Source: Leptospira fluminis
GTDB lineage: Bacteria; Spirochaetota; Leptospiria; Leptospirales; Leptospiraceae
Assembly: GCF_004771275.1 (NCBI RefSeq)
Contig: NZ_RQEV01000018.1
Location: 96,440 to 160,439 of the forward strand
Length of the DNA stretch: 64,000 bases
Direction of reading: 5' to 3'
Below the pieces are notes generated by a model. It was not told the origin of the DNA. It saw only the letters and a program-made list of their open reading frames with translations, and made no database searches. Every line of letters begins with the position of its first letter. Position 1 is the first letter of the stretch. Below, piece after piece: positions 38,223 through 47,307 of this stretch. The translations under genes and the position numbers were made by a program.

Positions 38223-38783
38223 TTAGGGTTTCAATAAAAAAGAGAATTCGATCTCCACTTCTTCCTTCGCCGTTACGAATAGGAGACTCGGAGGATCCAC
38301 GTTGAATTCCTTCATCTTGATTTGGAATTTTCCGGAGACTTCTATCTTGCCGTCCCCTTTATTCAGTACGGAAACTTTCGTCTTGATCTGTTTTGTAACT
38401 CCGTTTATCGTCAAGTTCCCCGTAACGTTCCAACCTCCTTCGGCAGGATCGATGGAAGCCGAGGTAAAGCTGACGTTCTCTTGCTCCGGGTAACCAAGAC
38501 TTTCCAGAATATGCGAATCTCGGTTCGGGTCTCCGGATTGAAAATCCTTTAAAGGGGCTTCGATCCTTACGGACTTAGGAATCTGCACACCGACTCCTCC
38601 GGTGGAGTAGGTCGTCGGAGTCACGTTTACGCTTTTGCATATCCCGTTTACGGTTTTGAAGGGATGGACCACCGTGAATTTCAGGTTCTTTTCCGAGATC
38701 TTCAGATCTTCCGCTCTTAAAGCTCCGGAGAATAAAAATACAAGACAGGCGATAAGAATCGAAAAGGGTAGGGTTCGTTTCAT
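38223..38783 (-). CDS. YceI family periplasmic protein
   Basis: A 186-residue secreted lipocalin-like protein. A signal peptide (MKRTLPFSILIACLVFLFSGALRAE) precedes the YceI domain with FTVVHPFKTVNGICK, NRDSHILESLGYPE and the strand pair GNLTINGVTKQIKTKV. Family members bind long-chain polyisoprenoids or similar amphiphiles in the periplasm. It lies 9 bases downstream of a cytochrome b561-like gene. The same pairing (yceJ-yceI) occurs in E. coli, which supports joint expression. Confidence 0.92.
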   Translation of the reverse strand: MKRTLPFSILIACLVFLFSGALRAEDLKISEKNLKFTVVHPFKTVNGICKSVNVTPTTYSTGGVGVQIPKSVRIEAPLKDFQSGDPNRDSHILESLGYPEQENVSFTSASIDPAEGGWNVTGNLTINGVTKQIKTKVSVLNKGDGKIEVSGKFQIKMKEFNVDPPSLLFVTAKEEVEIEFSFLLKP

Positions 38784-38792
38784 GAGTTTTCC

Positions 38793-39530
38793 TTAAAAGT
38801 AAAAAGTAGCAATCGAGATCGTTAATGCGGCAAATCCTGTCCAGCCTACCGCTTCCATCCTATGGGCTGCGCCGGGGCCTTGTTTCGGAATTTCCTGTCC
38901 TAGAAATGGCAGGGCCAACATAGCGGGTAAATGGATCCAAATCATGGCCTTATGGGTAAAGATCGTGGTCAGACCCGGTTCGCGCACTAAAGTGTTACTC
39001 GGTGCCAGAAATGCGAAACCTGCCGTAAGGGCGTATAACGTGAACGTAGTTCCTGCCAGGGCTTTGTGGGTACTTCCTCCGGGATCTCCGTCCCAAGGAG
39101 AGGCGTGCAGTATGAGATTGTACGCCAAAAGATTTTGCTGGGGATTGGAAAGTAGGACGAAATCCGCTAGGGGTTGGTATTCGCGATGCAAATGAGAGAG
39201 AGATCGTTCTCCCGCCAAATTCGTCGCGAGCCAAGAACCCCAGGTTAGAAATCCCAAAGTCTGGTGCCAATTCAATAGACTTCGGCGGAACTCAAGACGT
39301 TCGCGGTCTTTTTTTTTGGAAGAGGAATCGGAAGGAGTCTCCAGCCGAATCGAAGATTCTTCGCTACGGAAAGAAGGGGAATAATTTCGGTAATCCGGAA
39401 CCAACGGATTACCTCCTGTAAACGCGGATGGATCGAAGTATGGGGAATTGGAGGAATACGATTGGCTGAAAATAGGAAAAGCTATCAGTAAGAGAGCGGG
39501 GAGTAAAAGAAGCCGTTTCATTTTTATCAC
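38793..39530 (-). CDS. Cytochrome b561-like membrane protein (putative)
   Basis: A 245-residue protein with a signal sequence, a polar linker rich in Ser and Tyr (about residues 22-75) and roughly four to five hydrophobic helices. Conserved-looking His residues sit at helix ends: LNWHQTLGF, LSHLHREYQ, STHKALAG, FTHKAMIWIH, AAHRMEAVGW. That pattern fits a di-heme b561 or related DUF family. The family is not certain. The position directly upstream of yceI, as in E. coli yceJ-yceI, supports the assignment. Confidence 0.5.
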   Translation of the reverse strand: MIKMKRLLLLPALLLIAFPIFSQSYSSNSPYFDPSAFTGGNPLVPDYRNYSPSFRSEESSIRLETPSDSSSKKKDRERLEFRRSLLNWHQTLGFLTWGSWLATNLAGERSLSHLHREYQPLADFVLLSNPQQNLLAYNLILHASPWDGDPGGSTHKALAGTTFTLYALTAGFAFLAPSNTLVREPGLTTIFTHKAMIWIHLPAMLALPFLGQEIPKQGPGAAHRMEAVGWTGFAALTISIATFYF

Positions 39531-39689
39531 TTAACCTTCATATTGTCTACTTCGGAGTAAGATGAAAAGTAAAAAAACGAAAAGGGAAGGAAGGATAAAT
39601 AAATCGGTGCGAACTCCGCCTTCGAACGGATTTTCAGGATCCAACAATTTCGCTACTATATACGATTCGGAGAATCGAAATCAATTTCT

Positions 39690-40412
39690 TCAGGATTTGG
39701 GAATGAGCGAAAGAGCTGCCATTTTAGGATATACAGTTTTCAGCCAGCGATTTGCTTCCCGGAAACGCTCGAATTCCCTTTCTTTTTTTTTGAATTCGGG
39801 TCCGTGTATTACGTTTCTGTTTTTCCATCTTAGCACCGGATAAAGGTGATGTAGGATTTCATGATGAACGATATGGTCGATCACGAATTCCGGAACCCCA
39901 GGATGATCCAGTACGGGACTGATCCGGACCGTTTTCGTTTCCCGATCGTAGGTGCCGAGTCTCCTTTTTCCCATACGGGGAGACCACTCGATCCGTACTC
40001 CTTCCAGATCATCCCGTTCAAAATATAAGCAACGGATTCGTGAGAAAACTCTTTCTAGATCGTAGTGTTTTCCCAGAGGAGAATAGATTTTAGTACGATG
40101 AGGTTTGTAGGATTGTCTATTAAGATAGTTCTGTACGGATTCCTTCCAATCGGAATTTTCCGCCCGACCTAAAATCCTGGAAATCAGAAGTTTCGCTAAA
40201 CTTTCCGCAGTTGTTCGGTCTGCCGCTAAGAAGGATTCGTGGATCTTTCCGGATAGGATGCCTTTTTTCCAGAGGAGAGAACTGCTTCCGTTTCGGTAGG
40301 GATAAAATTTCAGTTCCACTCTCTTGATTTCGGGAACGGATTTTTCGGAAAACTTCGATAAGGAAATCCAGGTTTCGTAAAGTAGAGTATTCCAATCCAC
40401 GGCATCTTTCAT
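39690..40412 (-). CDS. SprT-like zinc metalloprotease-domain protein
   Basis: A 240-residue cytoplasmic protein. The C-terminal half holds HIVHHEILHHLYP, an HExxH zinc motif followed by a further His (VIHGPEFKKKEREF), in the layout of SprT/SprT-like proteins related to the DNA-protein crosslink protease Spartan. The N-terminal half (about residues 1-115) is unassigned. It begins 2 bases from the end of a UvrD-like helicase gene on the same strand, so a link to DNA repair is plausible but inferred. A plus-strand open frame opposite its 3' end looks like a shadow. Confidence 0.75.
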   Translation of the reverse strand: MKDAVDWNTLLYETWISLSKFSEKSVPEIKRVELKFYPYRNGSSSLLWKKGILSGKIHESFLAADRTTAESLAKLLISRILGRAENSDWKESVQNYLNRQSYKPHRTKIYSPLGKHYDLERVFSRIRCLYFERDDLEGVRIEWSPRMGKRRLGTYDRETKTVRISPVLDHPGVPEFVIDHIVHHEILHHLYPVLRWKNRNVIHGPEFKKKEREFERFREANRWLKTVYPKMAALSLIPKS

Positions 40413-40414
40413 TC

Positions 40415-42406
40415 TTAAGATCCGAAAAAATCCCTGATTCTTTTTACGGTTTCGTTTTCCGGCGATCGAGCATCGGAAAGGTTTCGAAGGCCGGGAGAAC
40501 TTCCTGACGGTTTTTTTCCGTCGTAAAAACGTTTGTCGAGTATTTTGTCGGGCTCTTTCAGTTCCTCGATAAAACGGGAAACTCGGTTGAACGTATTTCC
40601 TCCCCGTGAGAGGGAGGTTTGCGGGTAGGTGAGGAGAAGGTTTTTTCTCGCACGGGTAATTCCTACGTAGAACAGTCTTCTTTCTTCCTCTATGTTCTTT
40701 TCCCCTCTTCCGGAGGGAAAGGAACCTTCCGTTACGTTCAGTAAAAATACCGTATCGAATTCCAATCCTTTCGCGGAATGGATTGTGGAGAGGACCAATG
40801 TTCCTTCTTCTTCATCCTCAGGAATCAGTTTTTCCAAGCTTCGCGTCGGACCGTCCAGGCTCATTTCCACTAAAAATTCGTGAAGAGTTCCGTATCTCTG
40901 GGAAAGCGTAAGAAACGAATTCAGATCCTCGAATCTTCGTTTCGGATCGTCGTATTTCTTTTCCAAAAGAGGTTTATAAAATTCTAAAAATCTTTCCAGG
41001 GTAGAAATCAGATTTCCCTCCGAGGAAAGTAAACCCGAGAGCTCTTCCAGCAGAGCAGTCGGGGATTTTTGGCGGTTCAAGACGGCGGAGAGATTTCCGG
41101 AAAGGATTTTCAATTCGTTTAATATGACTTTGGCCTTTGCAGGTCCGATACTCGGTAAAAGGAGCAAAACCCGTAGCCAAGACACGGAATCCATCGGATT
41201 TTCCCGGATCCTGAGAAGGGCGAGGAAATCCTTTGCATGCGCACTCTCTATGAATTTTTTCCCTCCGAATTTTTGGTAGGGAATATTCCGGGCATTCAGG
41301 ACCAATTCGAGCTGGTTGGAATTCCAGCCGGAACGGAAAAGTACCGCCATTTCCGAGAGCGGGATTCCTTCTTCTCTTCTTTCCAGAATCCGGTCCGCGA
41401 TTCCCTCCGCCTCTTCCAGCTCATCGGAAAAGCCCAATAGAAGGGGTTTTTGGGCATCCTCGTTTTTGGTATAAAGGTATTTTTCGTATTTCTCCGAGAA
41501 ATTGAGCAACACTCCGTTCGCTAAATTTAGAATGGAAGGGGTGCTTCTGTAATTTCTTTCCAGATAAATCGTCTTAGTGTTCGGAAAAATCTTCGGAAAA
41601 TCGAATATTCCTTTTACGCTCGCTCCGCGAAACGAATAGATGCTTTGTGCATCGTCGCCCACTACGAATATGTTTTCGTGTTCGGAGGCGAGTAGACATG
41701 CGATATGCGCCTGTAATTTATTGGTGTCCTGGTATTCGTCGACCATCAGGTATTTGTACTGTTCGGACAGTTTTTTGCGCACGGAATCGTGTTCCGACAA
41801 TAAATCCCTGACGAAGAGCAGGAGGTCGTCGTAATCCAGCAAAGACCTTTCTTTCTTATAGGATGCGTATTCTTCGAATATCCTCTTAATGGAGGATTCT
41901 TGGTCTAGAAATTTGGGATATTCCGATTTTAGAATGTCTTTGAGTTCTCTTCCGGTGTTGATACAAGAGGAATAAACGGTTACGAGAGTTTCGTTGGCGG
42001 GAAACCGGTTTTTTTGATTCGCGTATTCTCCTTCCGAACGGACGAACTGAAATACGTCCGAAGCATCCGTCTCGTCCAATATGGAAAATTGAGGGGAAAA
42101 TCCAAGAACCGGAGCGTATTTTCGAAGGACATGAGCCGAGAAGGAGTGGAAGGTACCGGCGTGAACTTTGGAACAACGGTTGTCCAATAGGGCAACGGCT
42201 CTCGTTGACATTTCTCGAGCCGCTTTTCTCGTAAAAGTCAGTAAAAGGATGTTTTCCGCCGGAACTCCGAGGGAAACCAATTTGGCCAAACGATGGACTA
42301 TAGTTTTGGTCTTTCCCGTTCCTGCGCCTGCGATGAGAAGTACCGGACCCTCGGTGGCTTCTATGGCTTCTTTCTGTTTTTTGTTCAGCTCTTCCGGGGC
42401 GGTCAT
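40415..42406 (-). CDS. UvrD/Rep-family ATP-dependent DNA helicase
   Basis: A 663-residue superfamily 1A 3'-5' helicase. Motifs seen are LNKKQKEAIEA (Q motif), AGAGTGKTKTIVHRLA (Walker A), LLTFTRKAAREM (Ia), DYDDLLLFV, MVDEYQDTNKLQ (II), VGDDAQSIYSFRGA (III), NYRST (IV), TIHSAKGLEFDTVFL (V) and VGITRARKNLLLTYP (VI). It is shorter than UvrD (about 720) and closer in length to PcrA/Rep; which orthologue it is cannot be decided. It is 7 bases downstream of slyD and 2 bases upstream of the SprT-like gene. Its role is in excision repair or replication-fork processing. Confidence 0.93.
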   Translation of the reverse strand: MTAPEELNKKQKEAIEATEGPVLLIAGAGTGKTKTIVHRLAKLVSLGVPAENILLLTFTRKAAREMSTRAVALLDNRCSKVHAGTFHSFSAHVLRKYAPVLGFSPQFSILDETDASDVFQFVRSEGEYANQKNRFPANETLVTVYSSCINTGRELKDILKSEYPKFLDQESSIKRIFEEYASYKKERSLLDYDDLLLFVRDLLSEHDSVRKKLSEQYKYLMVDEYQDTNKLQAHIACLLASEHENIFVVGDDAQSIYSFRGASVKGIFDFPKIFPNTKTIYLERNYRSTPSILNLANGVLLNFSEKYEKYLYTKNEDAQKPLLLGFSDELEEAEGIADRILERREEGIPLSEMAVLFRSGWNSNQLELVLNARNIPYQKFGGKKFIESAHAKDFLALLRIRENPMDSVSWLRVLLLLPSIGPAKAKVILNELKILSGNLSAVLNRQKSPTALLEELSGLLSSEGNLISTLERFLEFYKPLLEKKYDDPKRRFEDLNSFLTLSQRYGTLHEFLVEMSLDGPTRSLEKLIPEDEEEGTLVLSTIHSAKGLEFDTVFLLNVTEGSFPSGRGEKNIEEERRLFYVGITRARKNLLLTYPQTSLSRGGNTFNRVSRFIEELKEPDKILDKRFYDGKKPSGSSPGLRNLSDARSPENETVKRIRDFFGS

Positions 42407-42413
42407 GGACGAA

Positions 42414-42887
42414 TTAATGGTGGTGGTGGTGTCCCCCCTCGCCGTGAACGTGCCCGTGGGTCACCTCTTCGTCCGTTGCCTCTCTGGTATTTATGATCTG
42501 CACGTCAAAGACAAGATCCACTCCGGCCAGAGGATGGTTTCCATCCACGATAATGCTTTCCCCTTTGATTTCGGTGATCGTATATACCGTATCGGGTTCG
42601 TCCGTCTGAAACATCATTCCGACGGTAAGTTCTTCGTCCTGAGGGAATTGGCTCTTGGGAACGTCGAAAATCAATTCCGCATTCTTCTTTCCGTATCCTT
42701 TGTCCGCGTCCACGGAGATGACTTTCTTATCTCCGGTCTTAAGATGTTTGATTTCTTCCTCCAGACCCGAGATGATCTGGCCCACGCCTTCCAAGTAGGA
42801 AAGCGGATGACTTCCTTCCGAAGAATCGATCAGATTGCCTTGCTTGTCTTTTAATGTATAGTGAAACGTAACGACTCTTGGATTCAT
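42414..42887 (-). CDS. slyD: FKBP-type peptidyl-prolyl isomerase SlyD, His-rich tail
   Basis: A 157-residue cytoplasmic prolyl isomerase/chaperone. The split FKBP domain (FHYTLKDKQGNLIDSS, PLSYLEGVGQIISGLEEEI) encloses the insert-in-flap chaperone domain (VDADKGYGKKNAELIFDVPKS). The C-terminus ends HGHVHGEGGHHHHH, a natural histidine tail that in SlyD proteins binds nickel or zinc. Start ATG at 42887 is clear from the family N-terminus. It is first in an apparent operon with the helicase and the SprT-like gene. Confidence 0.93.
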   Translation of the reverse strand: MNPRVVTFHYTLKDKQGNLIDSSEGSHPLSYLEGVGQIISGLEEEIKHLKTGDKKVISVDADKGYGKKNAELIFDVPKSQFPQDEELTVGMMFQTDEPDTVYTITEIKGESIIVDGNHPLAGVDLVFDVQIINTREATDEEVTHGHVHGEGGHHHHH

Positions 42888-43011
42888 GAGATTGGAAGCT
42901 CCAGTTTAGGGGGGTTCCCCGGGATCGGGATAGGAAGGAAAGTTTCCGGTACCGTCTAAACGGTAGTTTATTCCCAGACGGTGTCGGGACAATCAGATTT
43001 TTTACCGGCGG

Positions 43012-43347
43012 TCAAAAGTCGTAGGAAATTTCCACTCCGAAGTTTTCAAATTCCTTGATGAATTGCTCCACTCGGTTCGCCAAAAAAAACCAGGAATCGC
43101 GATGGATGATATCTTCCAAATAATTCAGGAAGCGGCCGGAGTTGCTGCTGGCAAAAGCGGCGTCATCCGTGTAATTCAAAAGTATGGTAAAGGAAAGACA
43201 GCGCAGAACCCGATCCTGTGCGGGCAGTTCCCGCAGGGCGGGCAGCTTCGGTTCCTGCAGAAGTAATCTTACTTTGGAATTGCCGTCCGTGACGTATAGA
43301 TTGTAGTCCACGGAATTGGGAACTCTTTCTGCCGAATAAACCTTCAT
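43012..43347 (-). CDS. Hypothetical small protein
   Basis: A 111-residue soluble protein beginning MKVYSAERVPNSVDYNLYVTDGN, with mixed alpha/beta character and no signal peptide, metal motif or membrane segment. I recognise no family. It lies 124 bases upstream of slyD on the same strand and may share its transcript. The intervening gap has a 6-bp hairpin (42950-42965) without a T-run. Composition and frame quality suggest a real gene. Confidence 0.6.
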   Translation of the reverse strand: MKVYSAERVPNSVDYNLYVTDGNSKVRLLLQEPKLPALRELPAQDRVLRCLSFTILLNYTDDAAFASSNSGRFLNYLEDIIHRDSWFFLANRVEQFIKEFENFGVEISYDF

Positions 43348-43490
43348 TTTACCGACCTAATTTTTTTCTTCCTATTCGGAAGGAGGGAAGCGCGCTCGTG
43401 AATGAGACAAAAGCCGGTTCCTATTTAGGACTATCCGCGTAAAAAGTCAACGGTAAAGACTAAAAGTTTGCCGAGAGTGCGTCATAAAAT

Positions 43491-43523
43491 GAAAATCGAA
43501 TTCCGAAACAATTTACGATTTTC
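43491..43523 (-). terminator. Weak hairpin downstream of the 2,4-dienoyl-CoA reductase gene
   Basis: GAAAATCG (43491-43498) pairs with CGATTTTC (43516-43523) across a 17-base loop, about 85 bases past the fadH stop. The stem is AT-rich and the T-run is poor, so this is only a candidate. The surrounding 260-base gap (43348-43607) holds no convincing gene. Confidence 0.25.
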
Positions 43524-43607
43524 TTGTAAACTCCGTAGGGCTTTCGTCGTCTAAAGCTTTCTTCCGTATCGATCCCGAAATCGAATGTTTTTCCTAATCT
43601 CTTCGCC

Positions 43608-45632
43608 TTAGTTTTGTTCGGTGCCGATTTTTGCCGCGGCAAGATATCCTTCCAACATCGCTCTCTTGGCGTCTATTCCGGACGCGTCCTTAGCTCCTCC
43701 GATCAAGTAGCTCGGAACATTCGGTCTCTCTTTTCGAAACGACTCATACAAGGAGGCCTCGCTGACTTGTCCCGCGCAAAGAATGATTGTATCACATTCC
43801 AACGTTTTGACTCCGTCTTTTTTGGTTTCGACGACTAATCCCTGGTCAGTCACTTCCTTATAGACGAGAGAGCTGTGGAACTCCACTCCTTTGGACTGCA
43901 GTTCCTGCAATAAGGCCCAAGAGGTGGTTTGGCCTAAGCCTGCTCCGACTTTTCCGTTCCTCCTGAGAATGGAAACTTTTCGTCCCGATTTTTCCGGAAT
44001 GATATGCGCTTCCGTATAAGACCCTACGTTGTATCTGTGGAAATAGGTAGGGATGTCCGGATCTTTTTCCTCCGTCAAGCGATGGGCTACGTCGACTCCG
44101 ATCCCTCCGCCTCCGATGATCGCAACGGATTTTCCCGGACGGAAATTTCCGTTCAGGAATTCCACATAGCTAGCGTGCGGTTTCTTGTCCAGGCCGGGAA
44201 GTTTCAATTCTCTAGGTAGGACACCCGTGGCAAATATCACCGCGTCGGGTTTCAGTTCGTCCAGAAGGGACAGGTCTGCTCTCGTATTCAAACGGATGTC
44301 CACTCCTAATTTGGGGAGTTCGCTTTGAAAGTAGCGCACGGTTTCGAAGAATTCGAATTTTCCAGGTATAGCAGCGGCCAAGTTCAACTGTCCTCCGAGT
44401 TTTTCAGAGGCTTCTAAAAGAATCACGGAATGCCCTCTGAGCGCTGCGATCCTGGCAGATTCCATTCCTCCCGGACCGGAACCCACGACGACGACCTTCT
44501 GTTTTCGGGCTTGCGGAAGTCGGCTCCAGTCCAATTCGCGATTGGCTCCGGGATTTACGAGACAGGATACCATCTCTTCCTTAAACGTATGATCCAAACA
44601 TGCTTGGTTACAGGCGACACAAGTGTTCACTCGTTCCGCTTCGTTGGCACGGATCTTGTTCACGATCTCCGGGTCCGCTAGGAAGGGACGAGCCATACTT
44701 ACTACGTCCGCTTCTCCGGAGGACAATACCTGAACGATGGTTTCGGGCATATTGATTCGGTTGGATGCGATGATGGGAATGTCAGGCACGGCTTGTTTGA
44801 CCTTATGGGAAATTTTCGCCCAAGCCCCGCGAGGAACGAGTTGGGAAATCGTAGGTATCCTGGATTCGTGCCAGCCGATCCCGATATTAAGAGCGTCCGC
44901 TCCGGCGGCTTTCAGTTCGTTGCCTAGGGCGGCCACTTCTTCAAACGTAGGGTTTCCGGGAATCAGGTCGATTCCGGACATCCGTACGATTACGGGAAAA
45001 CCCGGTCCTACCTGTTTCCGTACTTCCTTCATGATTTCCACCGCGAACCTACGTCTGTTTTCGGGCGTTCCGCCGAATTCGTCCGTTCTCTTGTTTGTCA
45101 CTTCGGAAAAGAATTGGTTTACCAGATAACCTTCGGAAGACATGATTTCCACCGCTCGGAAACCGATCTGTTTGGCCCTCAATGCAGAGCTCCCGAAATC
45201 GCGGATTGTCCTCCACGCTTCTTCCGTAGTGAGTTCCCTAGGGACGAATCGGTTGATCGGAGCTCGAATGGCGGAAGGGGCCACTAATTCACGAAGATAG
45301 GCGTATCTTCCGGCATGGAAGAGCTGTGCGCAGAAAATTCCCATCGGCTTCAGGGCGCCCGCCACCTGTGCGAGTTCCTTACAGTCCTCTTCTTTTTGGA
45401 AATCGAAAAAGATATTCGATCCTTTGCCTTCCTGGTTTACGGCGATTCCGCCGGTGGTGATGAGGCCAACTCCGCCCTCGAAACGCTTGCCGTAAAACGC
45501 GGTCATTCTGTCCGCAGTGGAAGGCAATCCTTCCAGGCCGAGGTGCATGGAGCCCATAATGATACGGTTCGGTAAGCTTTCCGATCCGATTTGAATGGGT
45601 CGAAAAATGGAAGAAGTATCTAATGAGGACAT
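43608..45632 (-). CDS. fadH: NADPH-dependent 2,4-dienoyl-CoA reductase
   Basis: A 674-residue iron-sulfur flavoenzyme needed to degrade unsaturated fatty acids with double bonds at even positions. The N-terminal old-yellow-enzyme TIM barrel (about residues 5-340; IIMGSMHLGLEG, NRRRFAVEI) is followed by a 4Fe-4S motif with Cys spaced C-x2-C-x3-C-x11-C (CVACNQACLDH). Next come an FAD domain (VVVGSGPGGMESARIA) and an NAD(P)H domain (VAIIGGGGIGVDVA). Length and domain order match E. coli FadH. ATG at 45632 follows AAGGAG. The upstream leader contains an operator-like inverted repeat. Confidence 0.93.
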   Translation of the reverse strand: MSSLDTSSIFRPIQIGSESLPNRIIMGSMHLGLEGLPSTADRMTAFYGKRFEGGVGLITTGGIAVNQEGKGSNIFFDFQKEEDCKELAQVAGALKPMGIFCAQLFHAGRYAYLRELVAPSAIRAPINRFVPRELTTEEAWRTIRDFGSSALRAKQIGFRAVEIMSSEGYLVNQFFSEVTNKRTDEFGGTPENRRRFAVEIMKEVRKQVGPGFPVIVRMSGIDLIPGNPTFEEVAALGNELKAAGADALNIGIGWHESRIPTISQLVPRGAWAKISHKVKQAVPDIPIIASNRINMPETIVQVLSSGEADVVSMARPFLADPEIVNKIRANEAERVNTCVACNQACLDHTFKEEMVSCLVNPGANRELDWSRLPQARKQKVVVVGSGPGGMESARIAALRGHSVILLEASEKLGGQLNLAAAIPGKFEFFETVRYFQSELPKLGVDIRLNTRADLSLLDELKPDAVIFATGVLPRELKLPGLDKKPHASYVEFLNGNFRPGKSVAIIGGGGIGVDVAHRLTEEKDPDIPTYFHRYNVGSYTEAHIIPEKSGRKVSILRRNGKVGAGLGQTTSWALLQELQSKGVEFHSSLVYKEVTDQGLVVETKKDGVKTLECDTIILCAGQVSEASLYESFRKERPNVPSYLIGGAKDASGIDAKRAMLEGYLAAAKIGTEQN

Positions 45633-45654
45633 AGGCGGTATCGGCTCCTTGCCC

Positions 45655-45677
45655 GTTCTAAACAGAACGAGTGTTCT
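45655..45677 (-). promoter_or_regulatory. Overlapping inverted repeats in the fadH leader
   Basis: On the minus strand the order is AGAAC-ACTC-GTTCT-GTTT-AGAAC. The middle GTTCT can pair with either flanking AGAAC, giving two exclusive 5-bp arms or one operator-like palindrome (AGAACACTCGTTCT). It sits 23 bases upstream of the fadH ATG. The layout suits a TetR-type repressor operator; the protein is unknown and not encoded nearby. Confidence 0.45.
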
Positions 45678-45786
45678 ACTAAGTGAATATTCGGGACGGA
45701 AAAAATTCCCGCAAGGGTTTTTTCGTTTTTTTTAAGAGGTCCGAACGTCGTTCGTTTGGTAATGGAATCTTTCGCAGGCGTCCCGG

Positions 45787-47307
45787 TTACGAGAGAGAAA
45801 ATCTATTTAAGGCCGAGATGTACGCTTGGGAACAGGCTTCTATGATGTCGGTCGAACTTCCTTTTCCAACCACTCTTTCTCCGTCTTTTTCCAGAGTGAC
45901 GGAAGCTTCCGCCAATGCGTCCTGGCCTTCCGTCACCGGAGAGATCACTAATCTGGAGAGTTGGGCATCGGAGATGGTCGCCTTCTGGATGGCTTTGAAG
46001 ATGGAATCCACCGGACCGTCTCCCGTGGCGGACTCCTCCTTCGTTTTTCCCTGAATGGAGATCCGGATACTCGCCGTGGGAGTGCTTTTCGTTCCCGTAG
46101 TTACATGAAAACTTTCTAATACGTATTTGTCCTCGGCGGATTTTCTGGACTCGTCCGCAAAGAGTGCACGGATGTCCTCGTCAAAAACTTCCTTTTTGCG
46201 ATCGGCAATTTCCAGAAAACGTTGGTAGGCGGCCTCTAATTCCTCGGCCTGAGGGGAAAAACCTAGGCGAACGATCCGATCCTTGAAGCCGGCTCTTCCG
46301 CTGTGCCTACCTAGAACCATCCTATTGGAATGTATTCCGACGGATTCCGGAGTCATGATCTCGTAAGTCTCCCGATTCTTCAACACTCCGTCCTGGTGGA
46401 TTCCGGATTCGTGCGCAAACGCGTTCGCGCCTACGATAGCCTTGTTCGGTTGGACCACCATTCCGGTGATGGTCTTAACAAGATAAGACGCTTTTGCGAT
46501 CTCTTCCGTTTTGATTCTGGTCTGTACTCCGAACGTATCCTTTCTGGTGCGCAGGGACATGATGACTTCTTCCATCGCGGTATTTCCCGCTCTTTCTCCG
46601 ATCCCGTTTACCGTACATTCCACTTGGCGGGCGCCGTTTCGGATGGCCGCAAGGCTGTTCGCGGTCGCGAGTCCCAGGTCATTGTGGCAATGTGCGGAAA
46701 AGATCGCTTTGTTCGATCCTGCAACCTTGGAAATGAGATATGAAAATAGCTCCCCATACTCGTACGGAGTCGTGTATCCCACAGTATCTGGAATGTTGAC
46801 GGTCGTCGCTCCCGCTTCGATCACGGCTTCGCAGAGTTCGCGTAAGAACTCTTTCTCCGATCGAGTCGCATCTTCGGGAGAAAATTCCACATCTTCCACG
46901 AATTCCCTACAAATGCGGACCGCTTCCACCGCCATCTTCAGAACTTCGGAGGGCTCTTTGCCTAGCTTGTACTTCATGTGGATGGGAGAAGAGGCTAGGA
47001 AGGTATGAATTCTTTTTTTCTTTGCGGGAAGAATCGCTTTGGCGGCCGCTTCAATGTCTCCGCGTACAGCCCGAGCCAAGGCTGCGATCGTAGGACCTTC
47101 CACCTCTCTGGAAATTCTTTCGACCGCCTGGAATTGAACTGGAGAAGAGACCGGGAATCCGGCTTCGATGACATCCACGTTCATTTGCGCGAGATGCAAT
47201 GCGATTTCGATTTTCTCGTTTTCGCTCATCGCGGCGCCGGGGCATTGTTCTCCGTCCCTTAGAGTTGTGTCGAAAATCCGTACGTAGTCCAAATTAGGGT
47301 GGTTCAT
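45787..47307 (-). CDS. leuA: 2-isopropylmalate synthase
   Basis: First committed enzyme of leucine biosynthesis, condensing acetyl-CoA with 2-oxoisovalerate. The 506-residue protein has the DmpG/HMGL-like barrel with RIFDTTLRDGEQCPG, VNIPDTVGY, the HCHNDLGLATANS metal motif and NGIGERAGN. The C-terminal regulatory domain (from about residue 390, with GKTKEESATGDGPVDSIFKAI) is present, so leucine feedback is possible. Citramalate synthase is a close relative in this genus; the sequence pattern fits LeuA better but substrate specificity is not proven. ATG at 47307 is used; an upstream TTG at 47331 is possible. A weak hairpin with a T-run lies near 45711-45730. Confidence 0.9.
   Translation of the reverse strand: MNHPNLDYVRIFDTTLRDGEQCPGAAMSENEKIEIALHLAQMNVDVIEAGFPVSSPVQFQAVERISREVEGPTIAALARAVRGDIEAAAKAILPAKKKRIHTFLASSPIHMKYKLGKEPSEVLKMAVEAVRICREFVEDVEFSPEDATRSEKEFLRELCEAVIEAGATTVNIPDTVGYTTPYEYGELFSYLISKVAGSNKAIFSAHCHNDLGLATANSLAAIRNGARQVECTVNGIGERAGNTAMEEVIMSLRTRKDTFGVQTRIKTEEIAKASYLVKTITGMVVQPNKAIVGANAFAHESGIHQDGVLKNRETYEIMTPESVGIHSNRMVLGRHSGRAGFKDRIVRLGFSPQAEELEAAYQRFLEIADRKKEVFDEDIRALFADESRKSAEDKYVLESFHVTTGTKSTPTASIRISIQGKTKEESATGDGPVDSIFKAIQKATISDAQLSRLVISPVTEGQDALAEASVTLEKDGERVVGKGSSTDIIEACSQAYISALNRFSLS

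Noticed and set aside
39562..39843. Plus-strand 93-codon frame opposite the SprT-like gene
   Set aside because: Half of it is antisense to the SprT-like coding region and the rest is low-complexity Lys/Arg; not supported.
42950..42965. TACCGT-CTAA-ACGGTA hairpin upstream of slyD
   Set aside because: No T-run on either strand and no relation to a start site; function not supported.
43460..43642. 60-codon minus-strand frame next to fadH
   Set aside because: It overlaps the fadH end, is basic without recognisable features, and spans a hairpin; no support as a gene.
45711..45730. CCC-TTGC-GGG hairpin with T-run after leuA
   Set aside because: The stem is only 3 bp; it may assist termination but is too weak to list as a feature.
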